Below, piece by piece: positions 1 through 6,541 of a DNA stretch of 42,685 bases. This DNA is from a virus: positions 1 to 42,685 of the IMG/VR virus record IMGVR_UViG_3300033153_001947; one strand, written 5' to 3'. Under the pieces are notes generated by a model. The model did no database searches. It had not been told where the DNA came from and worked only from the letters and a program-made list of their open reading frames with translations. Every line of letters begins with the position of its first letter. Within the stretch, counting starts at the first letter, position 1. Position numbers and translations under genes: made by a program.

Positions 1-114
1 CATAGCTGTACTAATGTTGGTAGATTGTTTTTTAATAGTCCTAACTCAGAGTACATATACAACCAAGGTGCTACGTTTAAGGCTCATTTATTCCTAGAGG
101 ATAGCAAAACAGAG
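1..114. repeat. Terminal direct repeat, left copy
   Basis: Bases 1-114 are identical to bases 42572-42685. The repeat lies wholly inside the primase gene and the reading frame is continuous across it. It is therefore best read as the overlap left when a circular or circularly permuted genome is linearised by an assembler. A true short terminal repeat is the less likely alternative, because it would split a coding gene. Confidence 0.95.
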
Positions 115-390
115 AAGGTGTATACAAACAGAGCGAAGCTAGATGGCTCTGGACTAAAAGAATGGTTCATGAGCGAGATTGACATTGTAAACAATAGCAG
201 AACGGGAGGGATTAATCTTCTGGTTAAAGCTTCTTTCGCAACTAGAGATGCTATGGGAATGGGTACTAAAGCAGAGGCAGAGTCATGGATAAGAGAATTA
301 TCAAAAATGATATTTGATGAATATTGGCAAAAACACAACCTTGAGACAGAGGTTATGCCAGTGTTAAATAAACTATATGAAGGAGAATAA
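1..390 (+). CDS. PrimPol-type primase/helicase-like protein, C-terminal part (continues from 40661-42685)
   Basis: This frame is open from base 1 and is the direct continuation of the gene that starts at 40661 and runs off the right end. Joined across the 114-base overlap, the full protein is about 766 residues. This part begins with the Asp-His-Ser region of the third primase motif (HSCTNVGRLFF) and ends in a charged helical tail that finishes KLYEGE. No separate start codon is needed; a TTG at 25 is only an internal leucine. The gene ends two bases before the ERF gene, so the two are probably co-transcribed. Confidence 0.9.
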   Translation, partial: HSCTNVGRLFFNSPNSEYIYNQGATFKAHLFLEDSKTEKVYTNRAKLDGSGLKEWFMSEIDIVNNSRTGGINLLVKASFATRDAMGMGTKAEAESWIRELSKMIFDEYWQKHNLETEVMPVLNKLYEGE

Positions 391-391
391 G

Positions 392-805
392 ATGAGTATA
401 GAAAAGAAATTATTACAGTTTCAATCAGAGGTAGATGCAGTTAAGAAGGATGCTAAGAATCCATTTTTTAAATCAAACTATGTAGATATAAATAGTGTGT
501 TAAAAGCAATACAACCAAACCTTACTAGTTGTGGTATTAGTTATACACAATGTCCAGACATATTAGAAGATGGTACTGATGTCATTAGAACAGTGCTCTT
601 TGATGCCGAGAAGCCTGATAGTTGTTTAAGAGCAACTACTAAGTTAATCTTAACAAAACAAGACATGCAGCAGTATGGAGGTGCAGTGACTTATGCTCGA
701 AGAATAACTCTAATCAGTATGCTTGGATTAGAAGCAGAAGATGATGATGGAAACTCTGTATCTGGAAAAACTGCTGGGAAACCTAAAGAAAACTCTGGTT
801 GGTAG
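392..805 (+). CDS. erf: ERF-family single-strand annealing recombinase
   Basis: ERF proteins bind single-stranded DNA and anneal complementary strands during phage recombination and genome circularisation. The 137-residue protein has the typical ERF core: NPFFKSNYVDINSVL near residues 23-37, then QQYGGAVTYARR near 93-104 and LGLEAEDDDGN near 111-121, which closes the domain. The tail after it is short and polar. The start at 392 is preceded by AGGAG at 381-385 with a 6-base spacer; the upstream ATG at 377 would lie before this site. The neighbours are the primase, SSB and RusA genes, which together make a recombination/replication cassette. Confidence 0.88.
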   Translation: MSIEKKLLQFQSEVDAVKKDAKNPFFKSNYVDINSVLKAIQPNLTSCGISYTQCPDILEDGTDVIRTVLFDAEKPDSCLRATTKLILTKQDMQQYGGAVTYARRITLISMLGLEAEDDDGNSVSGKTAGKPKENSGW

Positions 806-811
806 AAAGTG

Positions 812-830
812 AAGTGTTGGCTCAACACTT
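812..830 (+). other. Perfect 8-bp stem-loop between erf and ssb
   Basis: AAGTGTTG (812-819) pairs with CAACACTT (823-830) around a 3-base loop. It sits in the 67-base gap between the recombinase stop and the SSB start. No T-run follows, so it is not a classic intrinsic terminator. An RNA-processing or stabilising hairpin is a reasonable guess. Confidence 0.55.
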
Positions 831-872
831 GAGATTACAAGAAGTCACTTGCGAGAAAACAAAGGAATTAAA

Positions 873-1277
873 ATGGTAAAAGTTAAATCGAATCAATGTG
901 CGTTAAGTGGATATGTTGGAGGAATCTGGGATAAAGCTAGCAGTAGTTTTCAAGTTAAAAGAGGAGCTACTAAGAATGGCAAGAAGTATCAAATCTTTGA
1001 GATTAAAGTTTCTAGTAAAGATAAAGAAACTGGTAGTTACACAAATGGTAAAGGTATTAAAGTAATGCTATGGGGAGAAGTTCCTATTGAGGCTGGTCAA
1101 GAGATTGGTATTGTAGGTAAGTTCCAACCAGATAACTGGACTCCAAAAGATAGCGAGAAAGAAGTAAGAGGAAATATGTTTAATGCATTTGCTGATGATA
1201 TATTCACTCCTGATAGTTGGGATAGTAGCAACTCAGAACCCAAAGAGGAAGTTGCAGAAGATGAAATTCCTTGGTAG
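873..1277 (+). CDS. ssb: Single-stranded DNA-binding protein
   Basis: The protein is 134 residues. Its N-terminal 110 residues look like an OB-fold: alternating beta stretches, a basic strand near FQVKRGATKNGKKYQIFEIKV and a WGEVPIEAGQEIGIVGKF segment. It ends in an acidic tail closing DEIPW, which resembles the DDDIPF tail that bacterial SSB uses to recruit repair and replication partners. It would coat single-stranded DNA for the ERF annealase and the primase. The start at 873 was chosen because AAAGGA at 861-866 is correctly spaced; the ATG-less extension to 849 has no such site. Direct family membership is by eye only. Confidence 0.75.
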   Translation: MVKVKSNQCALSGYVGGIWDKASSSFQVKRGATKNGKKYQIFEIKVSSKDKETGSYTNGKGIKVMLWGEVPIEAGQEIGIVGKFQPDNWTPKDSEKEVRGNMFNAFADDIFTPDSWDSSNSEPKEEVAEDEIPW

Positions 1278-1560
1278 TCATTGCGATATAAAGTTAAAGC
1301 CTCCAAGAATAGCAAAGAAGTCTAAAAAGATATACAGAGACATCTTTGTTAGGAAGCTTAAGCACTTTAGCCATCTATATCAATTAGATGGTTTATATAT
1401 AGTATCTGTCCACCATACAAGAGATGTGTATGATTGGATAGATAGAAACATAGAAGATATACTTACAAGGAAATGGTTGGATGAAGATACAGTACCTAGA
1501 AACACCTCTTTATTTGAAGCGTGGCAAAAAGAAAGTCAAGAACTATTGGTTGAATCTTAA
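1261..1560 (+). CDS. Hypothetical protein, 99 aa
   Basis: The frame starts at the ATG at 1261, which overlaps the last 17 bases of ssb; GAGGAAG lies about 10 bases upstream. The product is basic in its first third (lysine- and arginine-rich, residues 14-35) and then contains a hydrophobic Tyr-Leu-Asp-Gly-Leu-Tyr segment and several tryptophans. I do not recognise a family. It also overlaps the RusA gene by 80 bases in another frame, which is long for this genome, so the true C-terminus or the RusA start may be shorter than given. Confidence 0.6.
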   Translation: MKFLGSHCDIKLKPPRIAKKSKKIYRDIFVRKLKHFSHLYQLDGLYIVSVHHTRDVYDWIDRNIEDILTRKWLDEDTVPRNTSLFEAWQKESQELLVES

Positions 1561-1876
1561 TAACTATCGTAACTGGAAGTTTCATCTAAGCAACTCTTTG
1601 AAGGTGCAGTTTAAAGATGAGTTGATTATTGACCATCTAAAGCCCTTTATAGGCAAAGTTAGAGTTACCTATACATTCTATTACCCAGACAACAGATTAA
1701 GAGATATAGACAACTCTCTGGCTGTTATAAGTAAGTTCACTTTAGATACATTAGTGGAAGCTAATATATTAGAAGATGATAACTACGAATATGTAGTAGA
1801 AGTACGAGGTAAACTAGGTGGAGTGGATAAAGATAGTCCAAGATGCGAAGTAGAGATAAAGGAAATAGATGAGTAA
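1481..1876 (+). CDS. rusA: RusA-like Holliday junction resolvase
   Basis: RusA enzymes cut four-way junctions symmetrically and resolve recombination or replication intermediates. The 131-residue protein shows the family layout. There is a short beta segment with LNNYRNW near 26-32, a strand VRVTYTFYYPD at 60-70, then RDIDN at 74-78 containing two acidic metal-binding residues (D75, D77). A helix through K85 follows, and an acidic pair D99-D100 sits in ILEDDNYEY. Length matches the family (about 120-140 residues). The start at 1481 is preceded by AAGGA with about 8-9 bases spacing. It belongs with ERF and SSB. Confidence 0.85.
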   Translation: MKIQYLETPLYLKRGKKKVKNYWLNLNNYRNWKFHLSNSLKVQFKDELIIDHLKPFIGKVRVTYTFYYPDNRLRDIDNSLAVISKFTLDTLVEANILEDDNYEYVVEVRGKLGGVDKDSPRCEVEIKEIDE

Positions 1877-2039
1877 TCAAAAAGTAGTAGAAGAGTTATA
1901 TTTAGATAATTGTAGTCCATATCAAATATCAATAAGTACAGATATTGGTATCAAGGAAGTTTATCATTATGTAAAACTTAGTGTTGAAGCTAAGAACAGA
2001 CATAAAGAAGCACTAAAGAGAGAGAAGGAACTAGTATGA
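1869..2039 (+). CDS. Small putative helix-turn-helix protein, 56 aa
   Basis: The ATG at 1869 lies inside the end of rusA and is preceded by AAAGGA at the right distance. The stop overlaps the next start (ATGA at 2036-2039). The 56 residues contain a segment VVEELYLDNCSPYQIS followed by IGIKEVYHYVK, which reads like a minimal helix-turn-helix with the turn near Cys-Ser-Pro. The C-terminal third is charged and helical. It may bind DNA together with the next small protein, but the function is unknown. Confidence 0.65.
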   Translation: MSNQKVVEELYLDNCSPYQISISTDIGIKEVYHYVKLSVEAKNRHKEALKREKELV

Positions 2040-2266
2040 TGCATTGGTTATATAATTTATTTAGTCCTGAAGAACAACCATCAATAGTTGTACCATATAA
2101 GGTAGAGATTAAGAAGCCTAGAGTTACACCAGATGTTAAGAATAAGATAGTTGTAGATAGAAACATTAATGGTTTAACTTATAAGCAATTAGCTAATAAG
2201 TATAACATTGCTGAATCTACTGCTTGGAGAATAGTTAAAGACTCCAAGATGAGAACGGGGAGATAA
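2036..2266 (+). CDS. Small helix-turn-helix DNA-binding protein, 76 aa
   Basis: Residues 35-70 form a clear resolvase/sigma-region-4-like helix-turn-helix: VVDRNINGLTYKQLANKY leads into NIAESTAWRIVKDSK. The first 30 residues are a proline-containing arm with no recognisable fold. Translation is coupled to the upstream gene through an ATGA overlap. A regulator or terminase-like DNA-binding accessory is possible. It lies in the early strand, far from the large terminase, so a small-terminase role is less likely. Confidence 0.7.
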   Translation: MMHWLYNLFSPEEQPSIVVPYKVEIKKPRVTPDVKNKIVVDRNINGLTYKQLANKYNIAESTAWRIVKDSKMRTGR

Positions 2267-2267
2267 A

Positions 2268-2630
2268 ATGATAGACAGAAGCAAAGCAATAGCTTTAGTA
2301 AACAAGATATTTGATGAGCTAGAAGACCCAGAGTTTAAAGTAGGTGATTGGGTAACCTATAAATTTCCATATGATGAAGACATTATAGTAGAGTACGAAG
2401 GAACAGAAAGTATAACATATTATGAGCCTGATGGCGGTAGAGCAGAAGCGAAACCAGTTTTATGGAACCCACAAAGAAATGAATGGTGTGTGTTTTGGGA
2501 TAAAGAACCTGATGTTTATATGATAGCAAAATATGCAACAACAGATGGTACGGGAATAATGTTTATACGTGAGAATTATGACTATGTAGCACCATTAGAA
2601 TTCTGCAATGACATTAAAGGATTAGTATGA
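2268..2630 (+). CDS. Hypothetical protein, 120 aa
   Basis: The start follows a GGGGAG ribosome site directly after the previous stop. The acidic protein begins with a short helix and then has beta-rich segments with many aromatics (FKVGDWVTYKFPYDEDIIV and a later PVLWNPQRNEWCVFW). The GDWVTYK pattern looks like a small SH3-like or KOW-like barrel that is common in uncharacterised phage proteins. No function is assigned. Its end overlaps the next gene by 4 bases (ATGA). Confidence 0.75.
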   Translation: MIDRSKAIALVNKIFDELEDPEFKVGDWVTYKFPYDEDIIVEYEGTESITYYEPDGGRAEAKPVLWNPQRNEWCVFWDKEPDVYMIAKYATTDGTGIMFIRENYDYVAPLEFCNDIKGLV

Positions 2631-2860
2631 CTAAGAAAGCTATGGTATCTGAACAAGCTATAAAGAAAGCTAAAATAGCTAACCTGAAGCATAGGAGAGT
2701 ACAGAAGGTCGAGAAGACTGTACCTGAACAAAAGCTAAGTAATGATGAGATGAAGGCTCTATGGCTACGAGAGAACAGTATAACAACGTGTAAGTCATCT
2801 AATGATTATGTATATCATAAGATTAAAGGACTAGGCAGTAGTGAAGGAGCTTTATTGTGA
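2627..2860 (+). CDS. Hypothetical basic protein, 77 aa
   Basis: The gene is coupled on both sides by ATGA overlaps. The first 40 residues are strongly basic and helical (AIKKAKIANLKHRRVQKVEK). The middle has KLSNDEMKALWLRENSI, which hints at a short helix-turn-helix-like pair, but not convincingly. No family is recognised. Confidence 0.7.
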   Translation: MTKKAMVSEQAIKKAKIANLKHRRVQKVEKTVPEQKLSNDEMKALWLRENSITTCKSSNDYVYHKIKGLGSSEGALL

Positions 2861-3492
2861 AGAAGAAAGGCTTATGGATGACTACTCCATGTTCATTAGA
2901 AGGATGCAACGAAGAGAGATGTATAGAAGTACCTAGATACAAAGAGAAGAACACTTACTATTGTAGTGCTGAACATTACTTTGAAGCTAGAAGAAAGAGT
3001 AGTAAGAACCAAGTTACTTATACTTGCTCCTTGCCTAGCTGCAATAAAGAAAAGACTGTATATACCAGTGAGTATATCAACAGAACTAAACATTACTGTA
3101 GTGCTGAATGTTCTTATAAAGGTAGAGGAAAGGTTATAACATTTATCTGTATGGACAAGGATTGTAGCAAGACTAAGACTTTATCTACTTATGCTTTTAA
3201 TAAGAAGAAGATACATTACTGTTCACATGAATGCTATAGCAAGAATAGAGTTCCTAGTAGGATACCAAATCCAGACAATAAGGTTACTTATGTTTGTGAT
3301 GATAAACATTGTGATAAGACTAAGACTGTTTATAAATCTGTGTATAGAAACAAGAGTAAGAGATATTGTAGTAAAGAATGTAGAGATAAGAATTTAAGTA
3401 AGTTGGTTACTGATTATCATGCTAAGAGAATAGCTACAAAGATGAGTAAGAAAGAAATTTTTAAAGCTAAGTGGAAGGATATAAAGTGGTAG
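2857..3492 (+). CDS. Tandem four-fold Cys-finger protein, 211 aa
   Basis: The protein is almost entirely four copies of one motif: C-x4-C-x18-C-x3-[H/C]. The ligand sets are C12/C17/C36/H40, C57/C62/C81/C85, C98/C103/C122/C126 and C147/C152/C171/C175. The spacing inside each copy is identical, and the last two ligands are always in a YCSxE[HC] context. This resembles MYM/treble-clef-type zinc-binding units seen in some phage DNA-binding proteins. Copies start every 41-49 residues and are separated by short basic linkers, and a basic helical tail follows (residues 176-211). A role in binding nucleic acid or a host protein is inferred, not shown. It is coupled to its neighbours by a 4-base and a 7-base overlap. 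Confidence 0.85.
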   Translation: MKKKGLWMTTPCSLEGCNEERCIEVPRYKEKNTYYCSAEHYFEARRKSSKNQVTYTCSLPSCNKEKTVYTSEYINRTKHYCSAECSYKGRGKVITFICMDKDCSKTKTLSTYAFNKKKIHYCSHECYSKNRVPSRIPNPDNKVTYVCDDKHCDKTKTVYKSVYRNKSKRYCSKECRDKNLSKLVTDYHAKRIATKMSKKEIFKAKWKDIKW

Positions 3493-3719
3493 CAAGAGCA
3501 AAGAGATTAGATAATGGTAAAGTTGTAAAAGGGTATTATGTTCCTTGTTGGCAAGAAAATGAAGATAAGACTTACAACCAAGAAGTTATTTATATTGATG
3601 GATTTAATATTCCAGAAATAGACCCAAAGACCTTGGAGTATTCCCTTGACGGAGAAAGCTTTTACAGTGAAGAGTATATACAGAACTGTATTGATTTTAG
3701 TATAGGAGATATGGGATGA
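3486..3719 (+). CDS. Short YopX-like protein, 77 aa (GTG start)
   Basis: The sequence begins MVARAKRLDNGKVVKGYYV and later has PEIDPKTLEYSLDGE. This is the pattern of the N-terminal half of phage YopX proteins (a rewritten ARGKRKDNGEWVEGYYV segment and an EIDPETL strand). The usual YTGLKD...YEGD second half is missing, so it is a short version. The GTG at 3486 was chosen because AAGGA at 3475-3479 is 6 bases upstream; the GTG at 3471 has no such site. YopX function is unknown. Confidence 0.6.
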   Translation: MVARAKRLDNGKVVKGYYVPCWQENEDKTYNQEVIYIDGFNIPEIDPKTLEYSLDGESFYSEEYIQNCIDFSIGDMG

Positions 3720-3814
3720 GCTATGTAGAAATAGCAGTAACAATAACAGCAATAGCTAGTGTAGGTAACTTTCTGCTTCAGCGTAGATGGTATCATGAAA
3801 CAAAGGGTAAGTAA
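3716..3814 (+). CDS. Tiny single-pass membrane protein, 32 aa
   Basis: The ATG overlaps the previous stop (ATGA). The peptide has one hydrophobic stretch (residues 5-21, IAVTITAIASVGNFLL) followed by a basic tail with two arginines, consistent with a membrane insertion with the tail inside. The stop overlaps the next ATG. Function unknown. It is supported by tight coupling rather than by homology. Confidence 0.55.
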   Translation: MSYVEIAVTITAIASVGNFLLQRRWYHETKGK

Positions 3815-4080
3815 TGATTACAGATAATATTCTCATGGGAAAACCTAGACGTGAAATTATGTATCAACAGATAGATATGCATTACAGACCTTACTTAGCT
3901 TACAAGTTAGAGTGTATGCAAGATGCTTACAGAGCTTATGTAGATAAGAACTGGACTGATAGATATGATTTAGAAGGCTATGACAAGATGGTTAAAGCAT
4001 GGGTTGTAGCTATATCATTAATAGAGAAACAGATAGCTAGTAATAAAGCTATGGATAAACGAGGAGAAGAAAATGAGTAA
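3814..4080 (+). CDS. Hypothetical protein, 88 aa
   Basis: The predicted helical protein is rich in Tyr, Met and charged residues, with a core YRPYLAYKLECMQDAYRAYVDK followed by a second helix around AWVVAISLIEKQI. The start at 3814 overlaps the previous stop (TAATG). A later ATG at 3859 is possible. No family recognised. It ends in the ribosome site and start of the DUF3310 gene. Confidence 0.65.
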   Translation: MITDNILMGKPRREIMYQQIDMHYRPYLAYKLECMQDAYRAYVDKNWTDRYDLEGYDKMVKAWVVAISLIEKQIASNKAMDKRGEENE

Positions 4081-4399
4081 TATATATAGTGTAACAGATG
4101 TAGAAGCAGACTTGTATTATAAAGCTACTGGGTATCATGGTTCAGATGAAGATATAGTTAAGTGGTTACAAGAAGCACAACCAGTAAATCATATAACACC
4201 TAGCCACTATACAGACATGAAGATTAGTCCACTAGAATATATAGAAGCTAATCCACATCTAACTTGGAGCTTAGCCAATGCTATTAAGTACATAAGTAGA
4301 GCTGGTAACAAAGAAGGTAACCCTATTTTACAAGAATTAAATAAAGCTGCTTGGTATCTACAACATGAGATAGATAGGTTAAGTAATGACAATGTCTGA
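4073..4399 (+). CDS. DUF3310 family protein
   Basis: The C-terminal 70 residues match the DUF3310 pattern: VNHITPSHYTDMKISPLEYI (38-57), LANAIKYISRAGNKEG (67-82) and LQELNKAAWYLQHEI (86-100). These proteins are common in early regions of phages and are sometimes annotated as nucleotide-metabolism or SaV-like proteins, with no established activity. The N-terminal 35 residues are a variable acidic extension. A good GAGGAGAAGAAA ribosome site precedes the ATG. Confidence 0.85.
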   Translation: MSNIYSVTDVEADLYYKATGYHGSDEDIVKWLQEAQPVNHITPSHYTDMKISPLEYIEANPHLTWSLANAIKYISRAGNKEGNPILQELNKAAWYLQHEIDRLSNDNV

Positions 4400-4529
4400 A
4401 GCCAAGAAGTTGTTTAGAGCGTATATGGTACCAACAGAAAACGGTGTATTGGTTATTGATAGACATGATTTTAACCATATAATTGACATGGTATATAGAG
4501 ATTTCTACAAGGAGAAACAAGATGGATGA
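4386..4529 (+). CDS. Hypothetical protein, 47 aa
   Basis: This small frame begins inside the end of the DUF3310 gene and overlaps the next start at 4522. It has an Asp-Arg-His-Asp-containing centre and an amphipathic C-terminal helix. The ribosome site is weak, so it may rely on translational coupling. An ATG at 4392 is an alternative start. No family recognised. Confidence 0.5.
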   Translation: MTMSEAKKLFRAYMVPTENGVLVIDRHDFNHIIDMVYRDFYKEKQDG

Positions 4530-4761
4530 GTTAAGCAAAGAAGAATGGCAAGAAGAGATGGCTATGGATGCGTATTCTGAACGTGCTTCTGAAGTGGAAG
4601 AAGCAAAGAAAGAGTATATGATGACTTCTGATATGGATTACTGCTTGAGTGAGCTAGATGACGAGGTAATGGACGTAGAGAGTGCTATACAACTATTGTT
4701 AGCTAAACTTAACTCATATGGCTATGAAGTTGATAGAAAAGAATTAATGGAGATGATTTAA
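4522..4761 (+). CDS. Hypothetical acidic protein, 79 aa
   Basis: The start follows AAGGAG at 4508-4513. The product is strongly acidic and predicted to be helical throughout (LSKEEWQEEMAMDAY, then SELDDEVMDVESAIQLL). Small acidic early proteins of phages often act as inhibitors or DNA mimics, but nothing here identifies a target. The stop overlaps the next start by one base. Confidence 0.7.
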   Translation: MDELSKEEWQEEMAMDAYSERASEVEEAKKEYMMTSDMDYCLSELDDEVMDVESAIQLLLAKLNSYGYEVDRKELMEMI

Positions 4762-4898
4762 TGTTTAAATTAGTACAGTCAGATAACGGTCATCTATTTT
4801 ATGGAGTAGACAAAGACGGATTTATATGTAGAGTTTCTTTATACAAGTTTAATATACAGTCATGGATACTAGCTAAAGCAGAAATGGAGAAGAAGTAA
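4761..4898 (+). CDS. Hypothetical protein, 45 aa
   Basis: The frame links by one-base overlaps to the genes on both sides (TAATG at each end). The N-terminal half is beta-like (LVQSDNGHLFYGVDKDGFI) and the C-terminal half helical. No recognised family. Coupling and the unbroken tiling of the operon are the main support. Confidence 0.55.
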   Translation: MFKLVQSDNGHLFYGVDKDGFICRVSLYKFNIQSWILAKAEMEKK

Positions 4899-5149
4899 TG
4901 ACTAGAGAAGACTACAAAGAAATTGTATGGAGTCAATCAGGATTAACATCTTTAGTTCAAGAAGTTAATGGTATAACTGATGCAGTCTGGATTAGCAGAG
5001 TTAGTGTATTGCAGTTAGTAGACATAATACACAATGATATAGAACAGTCAAATTGTAGTGGTTGTATACATAAACCAATAGAAGGTGAAACCTATCCTAT
5101 GGAGTGCGGAACTTGTAGTAGGTTTTATAATGATAAGAAGGAGAAGTGA
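4898..5149 (+). CDS. Small Cys-rich putative zinc-ribbon protein, 83 aa
   Basis: The C-terminal third holds a CSGC pair and an ECGTCSRFY pair about 13 residues apart, followed by a lysine-rich end, which is a plausible four-cysteine zinc ribbon. The N-terminal 50 residues look helical. Its stop overlaps the start of another Cys-rich gene. Function unknown. Confidence 0.65.
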   Translation: MTREDYKEIVWSQSGLTSLVQEVNGITDAVWISRVSVLQLVDIIHNDIEQSNCSGCIHKPIEGETYPMECGTCSRFYNDKKEK

Positions 5150-5361
5150 TGGAGATAGGTCCAGATGGATTAACCATAGCTTATATGAGTGGTGTAGAGG
5201 ATATGAAGAAAGAGTACAAAAGTAGAAAATGTAAGTCATGTAAATGGTATAAAGAAGAATACAATGAACACGGATGGGAAGAACATAATGTATTCGTATG
5301 CAATCTATATGATATAGCACATGGGAAAGACTTTGGATGTAATAAATGGGAGAAGAAGTAA
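5149..5361 (+). CDS. Small Cys-rich putative zinc-ribbon protein, 70 aa
   Basis: CKSCKWYK in the middle and a later VCNLYD plus FGCNKWEKK give a four-cysteine pattern that is widespread in small phage proteins of unknown function. The ATG at 5149 follows AAGGAG by 5 bases, and the GTG at 5146 is too close to it. It forms a pair with the preceding Cys-rich gene. Confidence 0.7.
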   Translation: MEIGPDGLTIAYMSGVEDMKKEYKSRKCKSCKWYKEEYNEHGWEEHNVFVCNLYDIAHGKDFGCNKWEKK

Positions 5362-5501
5362 TGAAGTATGATGTAGTCAATTTCAAAGAATGGATTAGAG
5401 ATATAAAGTTTAAAGCTAAAGCATATAACTATGATGCTTACTTTCTTATAATAGCTATGTATGGAGTAGCTGCTTATGTATCTATATGGATGTTGAAATG
5501 A
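5361..5501 (+). CDS. Small membrane protein, 46 aa
   Basis: The N-terminal 24 residues are charged, and residues 26-45 form one hydrophobic span (AYFLIIAMYGVAAYVSIWML). It is coupled to neighbours by one-base and four-base overlaps. It could be an inner-membrane effector expressed early. No family recognised. Confidence 0.6.
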   Translation: MKYDVVNFKEWIRDIKFKAKAYNYDAYFLIIAMYGVAAYVSIWMLK

Positions 5502-5917
5502 GAGAGATTAAATTTCGCTGTTGGGATGGAGTACAGATTAGACATCATCAAGACATTAAAATAGATAAATTTGGGTGGTGGCATAAAGTTGATAAAAATA
5601 ATTATCATTTAAGAGGAGACTCAGAAGGACTTATGCAATACACTGGCTTAAAAGATAAAACAGGAAGAGACATTTATGAGGGGGACTTAGTTAGAGTTGA
5701 CGACAGCATTCTTGAGATTAAATGGGAGTCTAAACAAGTTGGTATAAACGGTTGGGAATACGGGAGTGGATACACTGGTTTTGTTGCTAGAGAGACTAAT
5801 AGCACAGATGATGAGATAGCTGGAATAGCTCAAACTGGAGGTACTTCTAACTGTGGAGATACTTGTTTGTATGCAGATGACTTTGAAGTAATAGGAAATA
5901 TATATGAGTGTCGGTAA
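5498..5917 (+). CDS. YopX family protein
   Basis: The start MREIKFRCWDG and the internal QYTGLKDKTGRDIYEGDLVR are diagnostic of YopX. The C-terminal DFEVIGNIYE also fits the family ending. The ATG at 5498 was chosen over 5486 because YopX proteins start exactly at M-R-E-I-K-F-R, and it gives the ATGA coupling seen throughout this operon. The family is frequent in phages and has no proven role. A shorter relative lies at 3486-3719. Confidence 0.85.
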   Translation: MREIKFRCWDGVQIRHHQDIKIDKFGWWHKVDKNNYHLRGDSEGLMQYTGLKDKTGRDIYEGDLVRVDDSILEIKWESKQVGINGWEYGSGYTGFVARETNSTDDEIAGIAQTGGTSNCGDTCLYADDFEVIGNIYECR

Positions 5918-6386
5918 AGCTAAAGAGATGTTAGTAGCTATGTTTGCTAACTCTCTGATAACCATATCAACTGAACCTAAAGTACAAGATGACCCAGAGG
6001 TATTAGCTAGAGATAGTAATAAAGACTATCACCTTAACAAACGAGTGGATAGAAGGCTTCAAAAGCTCAAAGAGGATATAAGAGTCACAGTACATGATTG
6101 CGTGTCTCCTAGTGAGGCTAGATGGCTTAAAACCAACAACTCTAAACGTACTGGTAAAGCACTAATGGCTATCAATGAAGATGTAGCTAGTTTAGAACTA
6201 TTAGCTGTATGGATTATGTATAACAACTTCTCTGAGATGAATAGTAAAATATCTAAAGACTTTCAATTGTTTATGGATTATGATTACTTGGAGATAGCAG
6301 AGATGTTGGGTAAGACAGATGCAGAGAGTGTTGAAGCATCTATGTTTAATGTTTCAACAGAAATAATAGATATATTAAAAGGATAA
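5904..6386 (+). CDS. Hypothetical helical protein, 160 aa
   Basis: The predicted protein is mostly alpha-helical. It has a basic central segment (DYHLNKRVDRRLQKLKEDIR) and two hydrophobic helices near LELLAVWIMYNNF and the C-terminus. It overlaps the YopX end by 14 bases. It is one of the longest unassigned early proteins. No family recognised. Confidence 0.7.
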   Translation: MSVGKAKEMLVAMFANSLITISTEPKVQDDPEVLARDSNKDYHLNKRVDRRLQKLKEDIRVTVHDCVSPSEARWLKTNNSKRTGKALMAINEDVASLELLAVWIMYNNFSEMNSKISKDFQLFMDYDYLEIAEMLGKTDAESVEASMFNVSTEIIDILKG

Positions 6387-6388
6387 GA

Positions 6389-6541
6389 ATGGTAGTTAAG
6401 TTAAAAGAATGCATAGTTAGAGAGAGTCCAGATGGTAAGTGGAACGTATGGATAGATGGAGAGTTAATGGCTACTGAGTATAAGAAAGCTTCTTCTGCAC
6501 ACAAAGCTATGGCTAAGTATTATTCTGGTCAAGGGCTTTAG
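6389..6541 (+). CDS. Hypothetical protein, 50 aa
   Basis: This is the last early gene. AAAAGGATAAGA precedes the ATG. The beta-beta-helix order (KWNVWIDGELM, then KASSAHKAMAKYY) vaguely recalls DUF2188-like or AP2-like small domains, but the match is too short to trust. Its stop overlaps the convergent terminase stop by four bases. Confidence 0.6.
   Translation: MVVKLKECIVRESPDGKWNVWIDGELMATEYKKASSAHKAMAKYYSGQGL

Noticed and set aside
1-114. Biological short direct terminal repeats of a T7-like genome.
   Set aside because: The repeat lies in the middle of a coding gene whose frame is continuous, so an assembly overlap is the simpler explanation.
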